Of a stretch of DNA of 64,000 bases, positions 9,448 through 19,347 are shown one piece after another. Made by a program: the position numbers and the translations under genes. Every line of letters begins with the position of its first letter. Position 1 is the first letter of the stretch. The DNA lies in the NCBI RefSeq assembly GCF_009834185.1, contig NZ_CP047173.1:930001-994000 (forward strand), written 5' to 3'. The notes beneath the pieces were generated by a model, which saw nothing but the letters and a program-made list of their open reading frames with translations, was not told the DNA's origin and did not search any database. This stretch comes from Rathayibacter sp. VKM Ac-2760 (lineage in GTDB: Bacteria; Actinomycetota; Actinomycetes; Actinomycetales; Microbacteriaceae).

Positions 9448-10212
9448 ATGAGCACCGCACTGATCACCGGAGCGTCCACCGGCATCGGCGCCGCCTTCGG
9501 GCGCGCCTTCGCCCGCCGCGGCTTCGACCTCGTCCTCGTCGCCCGCGACCGCGGCCGGCTCGAGGAGGCGGCGGCCGCCTTCCGCGCGCTCGGCGCCCCG
9601 TGGGTCGAGGTGCTGCCCGCCGACCTCTCCGACCGCGACGACGTCGAGCGGGTCCGGCTCCGGCTCGTCGACCCCGAGCGTCCCGTGCGGGTGCTCGTCA
9701 ACAACGCCGGCTTCGGGATCGACGGCAGCTTCGCCGAGCCGGACGTCGCGGCGCAGGACGAGGCGTTCGAGGTGATGGTGCGCTCCGTCTCCGTCCTCTC
9801 CGGAGCGGCGGCGCAGGTCATGGTCGGACGTGGGCGCGGCGCGATCCTCACCGTGTCGAGCGTCGCCGGCTTCGTGCACCTCGGTCCCTACTCCGCGATC
9901 AAGGCCTGGGCGACCGCCTTCACCCAGTCGCTGGCGGTCGAGCTGCGCGGCAGCGGCGTCCGGGCCGCGGCGCTCTGCCCGGGCTGGGTGCGCACCGAGT
10001 TCCACGAGCGGGCCGCGATGGACACCGCCTCGATCCCCTCCTTCCTCTGGCTGGACGCGGACGCGGTGGTCGAGGAGTTCCTGAGGGACGTGGCGCGCGG
10101 CTCGGTCGTGTCGATCCCGTCCTGGCGGTTCGGCGTGCCGATCGCGGTGGTGCGGCACCTGCCCGGCTCCCTCGTGCGCCGGCTCTCGGCCGCGGTGAGC
10201 GCCCGCCGCTGA
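9448..10212 (+). CDS. Short-chain dehydrogenase/reductase
   Basis: Cytosolic NAD(P)-dependent oxidoreductase of 254 residues. The Rossmann motif TGASTGIG is at residues 7-14, the NNAG motif at about 85-88, and the catalytic Ser 138, Tyr 148 and Lys 152 occur in the order SSVAGFVHLGPYSAIK. The frame is open 18 codons further upstream, but the start chosen places the beta strand at once and has TAGCGT 7 nt before it. The closest general type is the DltE/YqjQ-like classical SDR group; the substrate is not evident. It is divergent from the GH3 gene and precedes the cytochrome c maturation genes without clear functional link. Confidence 0.87.
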   Translation: MSTALITGASTGIGAAFGRAFARRGFDLVLVARDRGRLEEAAAAFRALGAPWVEVLPADLSDRDDVERVRLRLVDPERPVRVLVNNAGFGIDGSFAEPDVAAQDEAFEVMVRSVSVLSGAAAQVMVGRGRGAILTVSSVAGFVHLGPYSAIKAWATAFTQSLAVELRGSGVRAAALCPGWVRTEFHERAAMDTASIPSFLWLDADAVVEEFLRDVARGSVVSIPSWRFGVPIAVVRHLPGSLVRRLSAAVSARR

Positions 10213-10284
10213 GCGTGCCCTCAGGAGGGCGGTCAGGTGCGGATCGGCCGTCCCTTTCCCGGCGCACCCCCACGAACCGTTCCG

Positions 10285-10290
10285 TACACT
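10285..10290 (+). promoter_or_regulatory. Leaderless-type -10 of the histidine phosphatase gene and ccm operon
   Basis: TACACT, 8 nt before the GTG start. It would drive the tightly packed histidine phosphatase, TlpA-like, CcdA and ResB genes. Confidence 0.5.
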
Positions 10291-10298
10291 TGACGCTC

Positions 10299-10943
10299 GT
10301 GGTTGCCGATCAGATCCATCTCGTGCGGCACGGCGAGGTGTTCAACCCCGACCGGGTCCTCTACGGGCGACTCCCGCACTTCCGCCTCTCCGACCTGGGG
10401 CACCGGATGGCGCGCGCGGCCGCCGACGACCTGCTCGAGCGCCGCCGCCCCGTGACCGCCCTCTTCGCCTCGCCGCTCCAGCGCACGCAGGAGTCGGCCC
10501 AGCCGATCTCGCAGGCGTTCGAGCTCGAGATCGCGACGGACGAGCGGCTGATCGAGCCGACCAACCGCTTCGAGGGCAAGCGCGTCGCCGCGCGCAACTC
10601 CGCGCTGAAGGACCCGCGCAGCTGGCCGCTGCTCCGCAACCCGTTCGAGCCCAGCTGGGGCGAGCCCTACCTCTCCATCTCGGCCCGGATGTACGCGGCG
10701 CTCGAGTCCGCCTGGCAGGGCACCGCCTCCGGCGACGCGGCGCTGGTCAGCCACCAGCTGCCGATCTGGACCACCCACCGCGCCATCGCGGGGGAGAAGC
10801 TCTTCCACGACCCGCGCAAGCGCCGCTGCGCGCTCTCGAGCATCACCACCTTCGAGCGCCGCGGCGACCGCTTCGTCGAGGTCGGCTACTCCGACCCGGC
10901 GGCCGGCCTGCAGGGCCTCGCGACCGACGTCGGAGCGGTCTGA
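10299..10943 (+). CDS. Histidine phosphatase family protein
   Basis: 214-residue member of the phosphoglycerate mutase-like superfamily. The phospho-acceptor motif LVRHGE is at residues 8-13 (His 11), and a second conserved His lies in ALVSHQLPIW. The GTG start is set by that N-terminal motif. The stop overlaps the ATG of the TlpA-like gene (TGATG), so it is the first gene of the cytochrome c maturation operon. A histidine phosphatase in this position is common in actinobacteria, but its substrate is unknown; it may simply be cotranscribed. Confidence 0.88.
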   Translation: MVADQIHLVRHGEVFNPDRVLYGRLPHFRLSDLGHRMARAAADDLLERRRPVTALFASPLQRTQESAQPISQAFELEIATDERLIEPTNRFEGKRVAARNSALKDPRSWPLLRNPFEPSWGEPYLSISARMYAALESAWQGTASGDAALVSHQLPIWTTHRAIAGEKLFHDPRKRRCALSSITTFERRGDRFVEVGYSDPAAGLQGLATDVGAV

Positions 10944-11533
10944 TGCGCCGCACCCGCGCGCTCGGCGCCCTCGTGCTCGTCGCGGCCCTCGCCCTCACTG
11001 GCTGCACGCGCGACAAGCTCGCCGAGGACTACCGGCAGGGCACCAACAACGGCTTCATCTCCGGCGACGGCACCATCACCGAGATCCCGGCCGACGAGCG
11101 CGCCGAGGCGATCGAGTTCACCGGCACCGACGAGGACGGCGCGACGATCGACTCCGCCGACCTCGCCGGCCGCGTCGTCGTCGTCAACTTCTGGTACGCC
11201 AGCTGCGCGCCCTGCCGCGCCGAGGCCGCCGACCTCGAGGCCGTCAACACGGAGTTCGAGGGCGAGGACGTCTCCTTCGTCGGCGTGAACGTGCGCGACC
11301 AGGCACCGACCGCCGCCGCGTTCTCCGCCAACTACGGCCTCACCTACCCCTCGATCGTCGACACCGACTCCTCGGTGCAGCTCGCCTTCACCGGCACGGT
11401 CCCGCCCAACGCGGTCCCCACGACGATCGTGCTCGACAAGGAGGGCCGCGTCGCCTCGCGGATCCTCGGCCAGCTGCAGGAGGCGTCGATCCTCTCGACG
11501 CTCGTGAGCGACACGCTCGCGGAGCCGGAGTGA
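10943..11533 (+). CDS. TlpA/ResA-like thiol-disulfide lipoprotein
   Basis: Extracytoplasmic thioredoxin-fold protein of 196 residues. A lipoprotein signal ends in LTGC (Cys 21). The thioredoxin active site is CAPC (Cys 88 and Cys 91) in NFWYASCAPCRAEA. In system II cytochrome c maturation this protein reduces the apocytochrome CXXCH disulfide so that haem can be attached; electrons come from CcdA, encoded 4 nt downstream. Length and motif fit ResA/CcsX. Translationally coupled to the preceding gene. Confidence 0.92.
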   Translation: MRRTRALGALVLVAALALTGCTRDKLAEDYRQGTNNGFISGDGTITEIPADERAEAIEFTGTDEDGATIDSADLAGRVVVVNFWYASCAPCRAEAADLEAVNTEFEGEDVSFVGVNVRDQAPTAAAFSANYGLTYPSIVDTDSSVQLAFTGTVPPNAVPTTIVLDKEGRVASRILGQLQEASILSTLVSDTLAEPE

Positions 11534-11537
11534 CCGG

Positions 11538-12255
11538 ATGAACGAGGTCGTCGTCAGCGGCCAGCTCCTGCTCGCGGTGCCGATCGCGCTGCTGGCCGGG
11601 CTCGTCTCGTTCGCCTCGCCGTGCGTGCTCCCGCTCGTTCCCGGCTACCTCGCCTACGTGGGCGGCTTCACCGACGCCGACGAGCGCGCGGCCCGCGGCC
11701 GCCGCCGCGTGGTGCTGGGCGTGCTGCTGTTCGTGCTCGGCTTCTCGCTGGTGTTCGTGCTCTACGGGCTCGCCGCCGGGTCGGTCGGCTACTGGATGCG
11801 CGCGTACGGCGACGTGATCACCCGCGTCCTCGGGGTGTTCGTGATCGCGATGGGACTCGTCTTCATCGGCCAGTTCTCCTTCCTCCAGCGCACCCTCCGG
11901 CCCGGCTTCCGCCCCGCGACCGGGCTGATCGGCGCGCCGCTGCTCGGCATCGTCTTCGGCGTCGGCTGGACGCCGTGCCTCGGCCCCACGCTGACGTCGA
12001 TCCTCGCCCTGAGCTACGGCGCCGGCTCGCCGTGGCGCGGTGCGCTGCTGGCGCTCGTCTACTGCCTCGGCCTCGGCATCCCCTTCCTCCTGGTGGCCTT
12101 CGGCTTCAGCTGGGTCACCAGCACCCTCGCCTTCGTGAAGCGCCACATCCGCGCGATCAACATCGCCGGCGGCATCGCCCTCGTCCTGATCGGAGTCCTG
12201 ATGGTCACGGGCCTGTGGAACACCCTCGTCTACGGAGCACTCTTCGAGGTGATCG

Positions 12256-12278
<23 letters not shown>
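11538..12278 (+). CDS. ccdA: Cytochrome c biogenesis transmembrane protein CcdA
   Basis: 246-residue polytopic membrane protein that carries reducing equivalents from cytoplasmic thioredoxin to the outside. The two redox cysteines are present: Cys 29 in FASPCVLPLVPGYLAYVGG and Cys 147 in GVGWTPCLGPT. About six hydrophobic spans are visible. It follows the TlpA-like gene and overlaps the resB start by 23 nt. Confidence 0.95.
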
Positions 12279-13971
<1,693 letters not shown>

Positions 13972-14048
13972 CGCCGGAGCGCTCCGGCGCCCGGGCGCAA
14001 GTACTGAACCTGTGCATGTGTGCAGGGGCGCCTCACGGCGCCGTCGCA

Positions 14049-14054
14049 TACCCT
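14049..14054 (+). promoter_or_regulatory. Leaderless-type -10 of ccsB
   Basis: TACCCT, 6 nt before the GTG start, in the 89-nt gap after resB; ccsB may have its own promoter besides readthrough. Confidence 0.5.
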
Positions 14055-14060
14055 GAAGGG

Positions 14061-15125
14061 GTGATCGAGACCCTCTCGCAGTACTCCGTGCTGTGCCTCT
14101 ACTCCGCCATGGGCATCTACGCCCTGGCCTTCATCTTCTTCGCCATCGACCTCGCCCGGCGCTCGTCGATCGCCGACGGCGAGTCGATCGAGGTCGTCCG
14201 CGAGGCCGAGCGCGTCGCCTCCAGCGCCGCCGCCGACCGCGCCGCGAGCGGCAAGGCCACGGTCGCCTCCGTCGGCTCAGCGAGCGGCAACGGCCGCACC
14301 GCGACGCTCTCCCGCCTCGGCAGCCGCGTCGAGGACGAGGTCTACAACGCGCCCTCCCGGTCGAAGGCCATGCGGATCGGCTTCTCGCTCACGCTCCTCG
14401 CCTTCGTCCTGCACGTCGGAGCCACCGTCCTCCGCGGCATCGCCGCCGGCCGCGTGCCCTGGGCCAACATGTACGAGTTCTCGATCACCGGGACCGTCCT
14501 CATCATCGGCGTCTTCCTCGCCGTCCAGCTCCGCTGGGACCTCCGCTTCCTCGGCGCGTTCATCACCGGCCTCGTCCTCGTGCTCCTCGGCGTCGCCACC
14601 GTCAACTACTACGTCGACGTCGTCCCGCTGCCGCCGGCACTCCAGTCCTACTGGCTCGTCATCCACGTGCTCGTCGCGATCCTCGGCACCGCCTTCTTCG
14701 CTCTCGGCTTCGCGCTCTCCGTCACCCAGCTGCTCCAGTCCCGGAGGGAGACCAGCGGCGAGAACGCACCCGGCGTCCTCCGCTTCCTGCGCACCCTCCC
14801 CAGCTCGCTGACACTCGAGAACCTCGCCTACCGCGTCACCATCATCGGGTTCATCCTCTGGACCTTCACCCTCATCGCCGGCGCCGTCTGGGCCGAGAAG
14901 GCCTGGGGCCGCTACTGGGGCTGGGACACCAAGGAGGTCTGGACCTTCATCATCTGGACCATCTACGCCGGCTACATCCACGCCCGCGCCACCCGCGGCT
15001 GGCGCGGCACCCCCTCCGCCTGGCTCGCCATCATCGGCTTCTCCGCCGTCATGTTCAACTTCGGCGTCGTCAACGTGTTCTTCAAGGGGCTCCACGCCTA
15101 CTCCGGCCTCGACACCGGCATGTGA
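14061..15125 (+). CDS. ccsB: Cytochrome c biogenesis protein CcsB (CcsA/ResC family)
   Basis: 354-residue membrane protein that handles haem for cytochrome c assembly. The tryptophan-rich haem-binding motif WGWDTKEVW starts near residue 286, after a WGRY lead-in, and conserved histidines flank it (HVGATVLRG, IHVLVAI, GYIHARA). About eight spans are visible. An Ala/Ser-rich cytoplasmic linker lies at about 40-95. The GTG start is supported by TACCCT 6 nt upstream; the longer open frame running back through resB is a shadow. Last gene of the group. Confidence 0.94.
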   Translation: MIETLSQYSVLCLYSAMGIYALAFIFFAIDLARRSSIADGESIEVVREAERVASSAAADRAASGKATVASVGSASGNGRTATLSRLGSRVEDEVYNAPSRSKAMRIGFSLTLLAFVLHVGATVLRGIAAGRVPWANMYEFSITGTVLIIGVFLAVQLRWDLRFLGAFITGLVLVLLGVATVNYYVDVVPLPPALQSYWLVIHVLVAILGTAFFALGFALSVTQLLQSRRETSGENAPGVLRFLRTLPSSLTLENLAYRVTIIGFILWTFTLIAGAVWAEKAWGRYWGWDTKEVWTFIIWTIYAGYIHARATRGWRGTPSAWLAIIGFSAVMFNFGVVNVFFKGLHAYSGLDTGM

Positions 15126-15231
15126 TCTGCGGGCGCTGGCGGGCGCGCTCGCGGCGTTGTCGTCGGGGTCCGTAGCTCCGCTACGCACCCCTCCTCCGCC
15201 TTGCGATCACACCCACCAGCACCCGCAGATC
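15124..15231. repeat. Long imperfect inverted repeat downstream of ccsB
   Basis: Outer arms GATCTGCGGGCGCTGGCGGG and CCCACCAGCACCCGCAGATC (18 of 20 complementary) enclose an inner hairpin with arms GGGGTCCGTAGC and GCTACGCACCCC. The whole 108-nt unit begins 2 nt before the end of the ccsB stop. It could end transcription or be a MITE-like element; no coding potential. Confidence 0.65.
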
Positions 15232-15253
15232 GAGTGCTGACGAGGGGGTGGGG

Positions 15254-15369
15254 CCGTCGCTGCGCGACGAGCCGGCGGAGCGGCGCCGTCGCTGTGCGAC
15301 GAGCGAACGGGGCAGGCCGTCGCTGCGCGACGAGCCACGCGAGCGGCGCCGTCGCTGTGCGACGAGCGA
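15254..15369. repeat. Tandem repeat of a CGTCGCTGYGCGACGAGC hairpin motif
   Basis: Four copies of CCGTCGCTGYGCGACGAGC begin at 15254, 15286, 15317 and 15349, spaced 31-32 nt. C and T alternate at Y, so it is really a 63-nt unit present twice, with four mismatches in the first 53 nt. Each copy is a small hairpin (GTCGC/GCGAC). The 405-nt gap between ccsB and the nucleoside hydrolase holds this, the long inverted repeat and one interspersed repeat; I see no gene in it. Confidence 0.75.
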
Positions 15370-15404
15370 TCGAGGGGGAGCTGGGCGGACGTGCACGCCC
15401 CCCC

Positions 15405-15446
15405 GCTGGTCGAGTAGCCGCCGTAGGCGGCGTATCGAGACCCGCC
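15405..15446. repeat. Interspersed repeat copy
   Basis: CTGGTCGAGTAGCC, variable GC arms, then GGCGTATCGAGACC; same family as at 4317, 17761, 28528 and others. Confidence 0.8.
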
Positions 15447-15530
15447 TGCCGGTGGACGTCGCGTCCTCGCCGCGGGCGCCCGTGGCGCCTCCGCTCGAGC
15501 AGCGGGCCGGCGGGCGGCTGTAGGGCCGGG

Positions 15531-16484
15531 TCAGGCGCCGGTGATCACGTCGATCAGGTGCGGGGCGAAGGGGGCGGCCAGGGCGAGGACGAAGCGGGGG
15601 TGGGAGCCCTCGGGGTGGACGTCGCGGTAGATGCCGCGGAGGTCGGGGAGGGTCTGGCCGCGGCCCGGACCGAAGGACGTGTCGACGGCGACGGGGACGC
15701 GCGGGGCGGAGGAGAGCTCGAGCGCGCCGACGGCGATCGCGGCGGCCATCGGGTCGTGCAGCGCCGCCGTCCGGTCGCCGAAGTGGCCCACGTAGAAGTC
15801 GAAGTAGTAGTCGAGCGCGTGCCCGATCGCCGCCGCCAGCGGGTCCGCCGAGCCGGTCAGGACGTCGCGCTGCTCCTCGTTCAGCAAATGCTTCATCGTC
15901 ACGTCCAGCGGGACCAGCGTGAGGTCCCAGTCCGCCGCGACGACCTCGGCGGCCGCCGCGGGATCGTGCCAGATGTTCGCCTCCGCGACCGCCGAGACGT
16001 TGCCCGGCGCGAGCCCCGCACCGCCCATCACGGTCACCGAGTGCAGCAGCGACGGCAGCTCCGGGTGCTTCCGCAGCGCGAGCGCCAGATTCGTCAGCGG
16101 GCCGATCGCGACCAGCCGCAGCTCGCCGCGGTGCTCGCGCGCGAGCCGGAGGAGCAGATCGGCCGGGTCCTCGTCCACCGGATCCGCGCCGGCGGGCAGC
16201 AGCACCCCGCCGATGCCGTTCTCGCCGTGCACGTGCGGCGACCCGCCCGAGTACGGCTCCTCGAGGAAGTCGTGCGCGCCCACCGCGACCGGGACGTCGG
16301 TCCGGCCGGCGAGCGCGAGCAGGCCGAGGCTGTTGACCGCCGCCTGCCGGGCGTCGGTGTTGCCGCTGACCGTGCTGACGCCGACGAGCTCGGCGAGAGG
16401 GGAGCGCAGCAGATAGGCGAGGGCGAGGGAGTCGTCGATGCCGGTGTCGCAGTCGAGGAACACGGGGACGGTCGGTGCGGTCAC
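15531..16484 (-). CDS. Nucleoside hydrolase (IunH/RihA family)
   Basis: Cytosolic N-ribohydrolase of 317 residues that splits nucleosides to base and ribose. The calcium-binding signature is at residues 11-18 (DCDTGIDD), and HDPMAAAIAVGAL near the C-terminus holds the catalytic His-Asp region. The GTG start directly precedes the first strand, with GGAG 5 nt upstream; the long frame upstream overlaps the divergent regulator and is discarded. It is divergent from the GntR-family gene, with 150 nt between, so that regulator may control it. Confidence 0.9.
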   Translation of the reverse strand: MTAPTVPVFLDCDTGIDDSLALAYLLRSPLAELVGVSTVSGNTDARQAAVNSLGLLALAGRTDVPVAVGAHDFLEEPYSGGSPHVHGENGIGGVLLPAGADPVDEDPADLLLRLAREHRGELRLVAIGPLTNLALALRKHPELPSLLHSVTVMGGAGLAPGNVSAVAEANIWHDPAAAAEVVAADWDLTLVPLDVTMKHLLNEEQRDVLTGSADPLAAAIGHALDYYFDFYVGHFGDRTAALHDPMAAAIAVGALELSSAPRVPVAVDTSFGPGRGQTLPDLRGIYRDVHPEGSHPRFVLALAAPFAPHLIDVITGA

Positions 16485-16582
16485 GGGACTCCGATGCTCG
16501 AAGAAGGGGGAGGGGTGCGGCGGGCATCGGCGGCCGGAGCACGTCCATTCTGGCCCTCCGGCGCCGTCGCCCCGACCGCGGG

Positions 16583-16588
16583 TAGCCT
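16583..16588 (+). promoter_or_regulatory. Possible -10 of the GntR-family gene
   Basis: TAGCCT, about 47 nt before the GTG start, which in turn has a GGAGG ribosome site; a leadered transcript. Confidence 0.35.
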
Positions 16589-16634
16589 GAACCAGCGCCC
16601 GCCGTCCGGCCGGCGCCCGAGACGAGGAGGCGCC

Positions 16635-17381
16635 GTGCCGCGACCGTCGCTCGTCTCGACCGTCGCCGACGCGCTGCTCGACGAGATCGTCGCCGGTCGC
16701 ATCCCGATCGGCTCCGAGCTGCCGAGCGAGGGCGAGCTGGCCCTCGCCCACGACGTCAGCCGCGCGACCATGCGCGAGGCGCTCGGCCGCCTGCAGGGCC
16801 TCAACGTCATCGACGCGCGCCGCGGCAAGCGCGGCTCGGTCAATCCGGTCGAGCGCTGGAGCGACCTGGAGCCGATCCTGCGTGCGACCGCCTCCGGGAC
16901 CGACTCGGACGCCGCCTCGCTGCACCTGATCGAGGTGCGCGAGATGATCGAGACCGGCGCCTCGGCGCTCGCCGCCGCCCGCCGCTCCGACGCCGATCTC
17001 GCCCGGATGGAGGAGGAGCTCGAGCGGATGACCGCCGCGCACGACCGCGGCGACCTCGCCGCCTTCGTCGCCGCCGACATCGCCTTCCACGACGTGATCC
17101 TCTCCGCGACCGGCAACGTCTTCGTCGCGGCCGTCTTCGCCCCGCTCGCGAAGGTGATGCGGGCGAAGCGCGAGCAGACCTCGGCGCTCGTGCGGATCCA
17201 GGAGAACGCCCTGGTCAAGCACCGCGCGGTCCTCGAGGCGATCCGCTCCGGCGACGCCGACGCCTCCCGGGCCGCGATGGCCGACCACATCGCGCAGACG
17301 GCCGAGGACCTGCGGCGCTACGTGCTCCCCGGCGCCCCCGCCTCCGACGGCCCCGACCCCGCGAGTGCGGCCCGCGCGTAG
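16635..17381 (+). CDS. GntR family transcriptional regulator, FadR/FCD type
   Basis: 248-residue regulator: an N-terminal winged helix (about 1-70, with GSELPSEGELALAHDVSRAT) and a C-terminal all-helical FCD ligand domain (about 90-225; conserved AAFVAADIAFHD and VKHRAVLEAI with metal-binding histidines). GTG start with GGAGG 5 nt upstream. It sits between a nucleoside hydrolase and a four-carbon acid sugar kinase. The AT-rich dyad before the kinase gene is a plausible operator. FCD regulators usually sense carboxylic acids, which fits a threonate-like ligand. Its last 64 nt overlap the opposing TfoX-like gene. Confidence 0.9.
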   Translation: MPRPSLVSTVADALLDEIVAGRIPIGSELPSEGELALAHDVSRATMREALGRLQGLNVIDARRGKRGSVNPVERWSDLEPILRATASGTDSDAASLHLIEVREMIETGASALAAARRSDADLARMEEELERMTAAHDRGDLAAFVAADIAFHDVILSATGNVFVAAVFAPLAKVMRAKREQTSALVRIQENALVKHRAVLEAIRSGDADASRAAMADHIAQTAEDLRRYVLPGAPASDGPDPASAARA

Positions 17382-17701
17382 CCCAGCGCGGTCGCGGCGA
17401 GCGGCCGCCAGCGCTCCAGCGCTGCGGTGTCCGGAGCCTCGCGCGGCACGCTCACCCACTCGCGCAGGGTCCGCCTGCCCATCACGACCGGGTCGGCGGC
17501 ACCGCTCTCGATCAGCGCGACGGTGTCCGCCCGGGTGAGCTTCACGATCAGCCGGTCGTCGGAGCCGAGGAAGCAGACGATCCGCCCGCGGTGGCGGATC
17601 GCGGGGGAGCCGAACATTGTCGCGAGGTCGACGTCGGCGAGATTGCCGCGCTCGATCAGGTCCTCGAGCAGGTGCCGCCGTTCCGGGAGAGGGCTCGTCA
17701 T
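17318..17701 (-). CDS. TfoX N-terminal domain-like protein
   Basis: 127 residues. The order MFGSPAIRHRGRIVCFLGSD, then RLIVKL, then a hydrophobic-Trp tail (LREWVSVP) resembles the TfoX N-terminal domain found alone in many small bacterial proteins of unknown role. The 3' end overlaps the end of the GntR gene by 64 nt, tail to tail. The C-terminal 15 residues are Gly/Ala/Ser-rich and may not be conserved. Function not known; a link with competence should not be assumed. Confidence 0.72.
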   Translation of the reverse strand: MTSPLPERRHLLEDLIERGNLADVDLATMFGSPAIRHRGRIVCFLGSDDRLIVKLTRADTVALIESGAADPVVMGRRTLREWVSVPREAPDTAALERWRPLAATALGYARAALAGSGPSEAGAPGST

Positions 17702-17707
17702 GCCCGG

Positions 17708-17802
17708 AGGCTACTCGCGCAGGAGTTCGCGGGCTACTCGATCGGCAAGGGGGCCTGCCTGCTGGTCGAGTAGCCGCCGCAGGCGGCGTATCGAGACCCG
17801 CC
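17708..17802. repeat. Interspersed repeat, one degenerate and one intact copy
   Basis: Intact copy at 17761-17802 (CTGGTCGAGTAGCC...GGCGTATCGAGACC); a degraded opposite-sense copy at about 17708-17746 ending CTACTCGATCGGCA. They sit between the TfoX-like start and the kinase promoter. Confidence 0.7.
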
Positions 17803-17846
17803 TCGGCCTCGTCCCCGCTGCGCTCTTCCGGCGCGGCGCCGACTGC

Positions 17847-17864
17847 TTGTAAGATATCTGATAC
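17847..17864. promoter_or_regulatory. AT-rich dyad, candidate GntR/FCD operator before the kinase gene
   Basis: TTGTAAGATATCTGATAC, with a perfect AGATATCT core and partly matching flanks. This is the most AT-rich stretch of the neighbourhood and also contains possible -10 sequences. FCD-type GntR proteins bind short AT-rich dyads of this kind; assignment to the regulator 0.5 kb upstream is inferred. Confidence 0.45.
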
Positions 17865-17884
17865 CCCAGGACGAAGGAGTACCG

Positions 17885-19312
17885 GTGATCTCGGAGACGA
17901 CGCTGCTGCAGCAGTTCCCGGCGGAGGTGCCCGTCACGGCCGCGGCCGTGGTCGGCACGCGCACGGACCGCACGCCGATCCTGGTCGTCCTGGACGACGA
18001 CCCCACCGGCACGCAGTCGGTCGCCGACCTGCCGGTGCTGACCGCGTGGGCGGAGGACGACCTCCGCTGGGCGCTCGCGACCGGAGCGCCGGCCGTCTAC
18101 GTCCTCACCAACACGCGCAGCCTCGCTCCGGCGGATGCCGCCGAGCGCAACAGCGCGGTCGTGGCGAGCGCGCTCGCCGCCGCCCGCGCGATCGACGTGC
18201 CCGTCGCCTTCGTCAGCCGCGGCGACTCGACACTGCGCGGGCACTTCCCGCTCGAGACCGACGCGATCACCGCGGCGCTCGACGGCGCGGTCGACGCCGT
18301 GATCGTCGTTCCCGCCTTCCCGGACGCGGGACGGATCACGATCGGCGGCGTCCACTACATGCGCGGACCGGAGGGACTCCAGCCGGTCGCCGAGACCGAG
18401 TTCGCCCGCGACTCCACCTTCGGCTACGCGCACTCCGACCTGCGCGAGTGGGTGGCGGAGAAGACCGACGGGCGCTGGCCGGCCGACCGCGTCGTCGCGC
18501 TCGGGCTCGAGACGGTGCGGGCGGGCGCCGACGCGATCGCCGGCGTGCTCGCTCCGCTCCGCGACGGGGTGCCGGTGGTCGTCGACGCGGTCACCGAGGA
18601 CGACCTGCGGCTGCTCGCGCTCGGGCTCGCGCAGGCGGAGGAGGCGGGCCTGCGGGTGCTCTACCGGGTCGGCCCGCCGTTCGTCCGCGCCCGCATCGGC
18701 CAGGAGGTGCGCCCGCCGCTCTCCGCCGCCGAGGTCTTCCCGAGCGGATCCGACGCGGACGAGCGCGCGCGCGGCGGTCTCGTCGTCGTCGGCTCGCACG
18801 TCGGCCTCACCTCGCGCCAGCTCGCGCGGCTCTCGGCGACCGGCTCGCTCCGCGCGACCCTCGAGATCGACGTCGACCGCGCCGTCGATCCCGATCGCGC
18901 CCCCGCGCACCTGGACGAGCTCGTCGAGCAGGCGGTGACGGCGCTCGCCGGGGGCGACGTCGCCGTGCACACCAGCCGCTCGCTCCGCCGCAGCGACGAC
19001 CCGCAGGAGAGCCTCGACATCTCACGGCAGGTCTCCGCGGCCGTCGTCGCCGTCGTTCAGGGCGTCCTCGCCCGGGTCCGCCCGCGCTTCGTCATCGCGA
19101 AGGGCGGCATCACCTCGAGCGACGTCGCCTCGAAGGGCCTCGGCATCCGGCGCGCGATCGTGCGCGGACCGATGCTGCCCGGACTGGTCTCGCTCTGGGA
19201 GCCCGTCGAGGGCCCGGCCGCGGGCATCCCCTACATCGTCTTCGCCGGCAACGTAGGTGACGACGAGTCGCTGGCGCAGGTCGTCGCGACGCTCCGCGCT
19301 CCCGCGCTGTGA
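17885..19312 (+). CDS. Four-carbon acid sugar kinase family protein (former DUF1537)
   Basis: ATP-dependent kinase of 475 residues, expected to phosphorylate a four-carbon sugar acid such as 3-dehydro-threonate or -erythronate. The N-terminal domain begins with VVLDDDPTGTQSVADLPVLT (about 34-53) and has FVSRGDSTLRGHFPLE; the C-terminal nucleotide-binding domain has FVIAKGGITSSDVASKGLGI and the final IVFAGNVGD. GTG start with AAGGAG 5-6 nt upstream. The downstream dehydrogenase supplies the preceding oxidation step in known pathways. The aldolase and isomerase that normally complete the route are not in the window. Confidence 0.9.
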   Translation: MISETTLLQQFPAEVPVTAAAVVGTRTDRTPILVVLDDDPTGTQSVADLPVLTAWAEDDLRWALATGAPAVYVLTNTRSLAPADAAERNSAVVASALAAARAIDVPVAFVSRGDSTLRGHFPLETDAITAALDGAVDAVIVVPAFPDAGRITIGGVHYMRGPEGLQPVAETEFARDSTFGYAHSDLREWVAEKTDGRWPADRVVALGLETVRAGADAIAGVLAPLRDGVPVVVDAVTEDDLRLLALGLAQAEEAGLRVLYRVGPPFVRARIGQEVRPPLSAAEVFPSGSDADERARGGLVVVGSHVGLTSRQLARLSATGSLRATLEIDVDRAVDPDRAPAHLDELVEQAVTALAGGDVAVHTSRSLRRSDDPQESLDISRQVSAAVVAVVQGVLARVRPRFVIAKGGITSSDVASKGLGIRRAIVRGPMLPGLVSLWEPVEGPAAGIPYIVFAGNVGDDESLAQVVATLRAPAL

Positions 19313-19347
19313 CGGCGCACTCGCCCCGAACCCCCCTGGAGGACCCC

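Noticed and set aside
19309..19347. Upstream GTG start for the threonate dehydrogenase-like gene
   Set aside because: Overlaps the kinase stop but has no ribosome site, whereas the GTG at 19348 has a perfect GGAGG at 5 nt.
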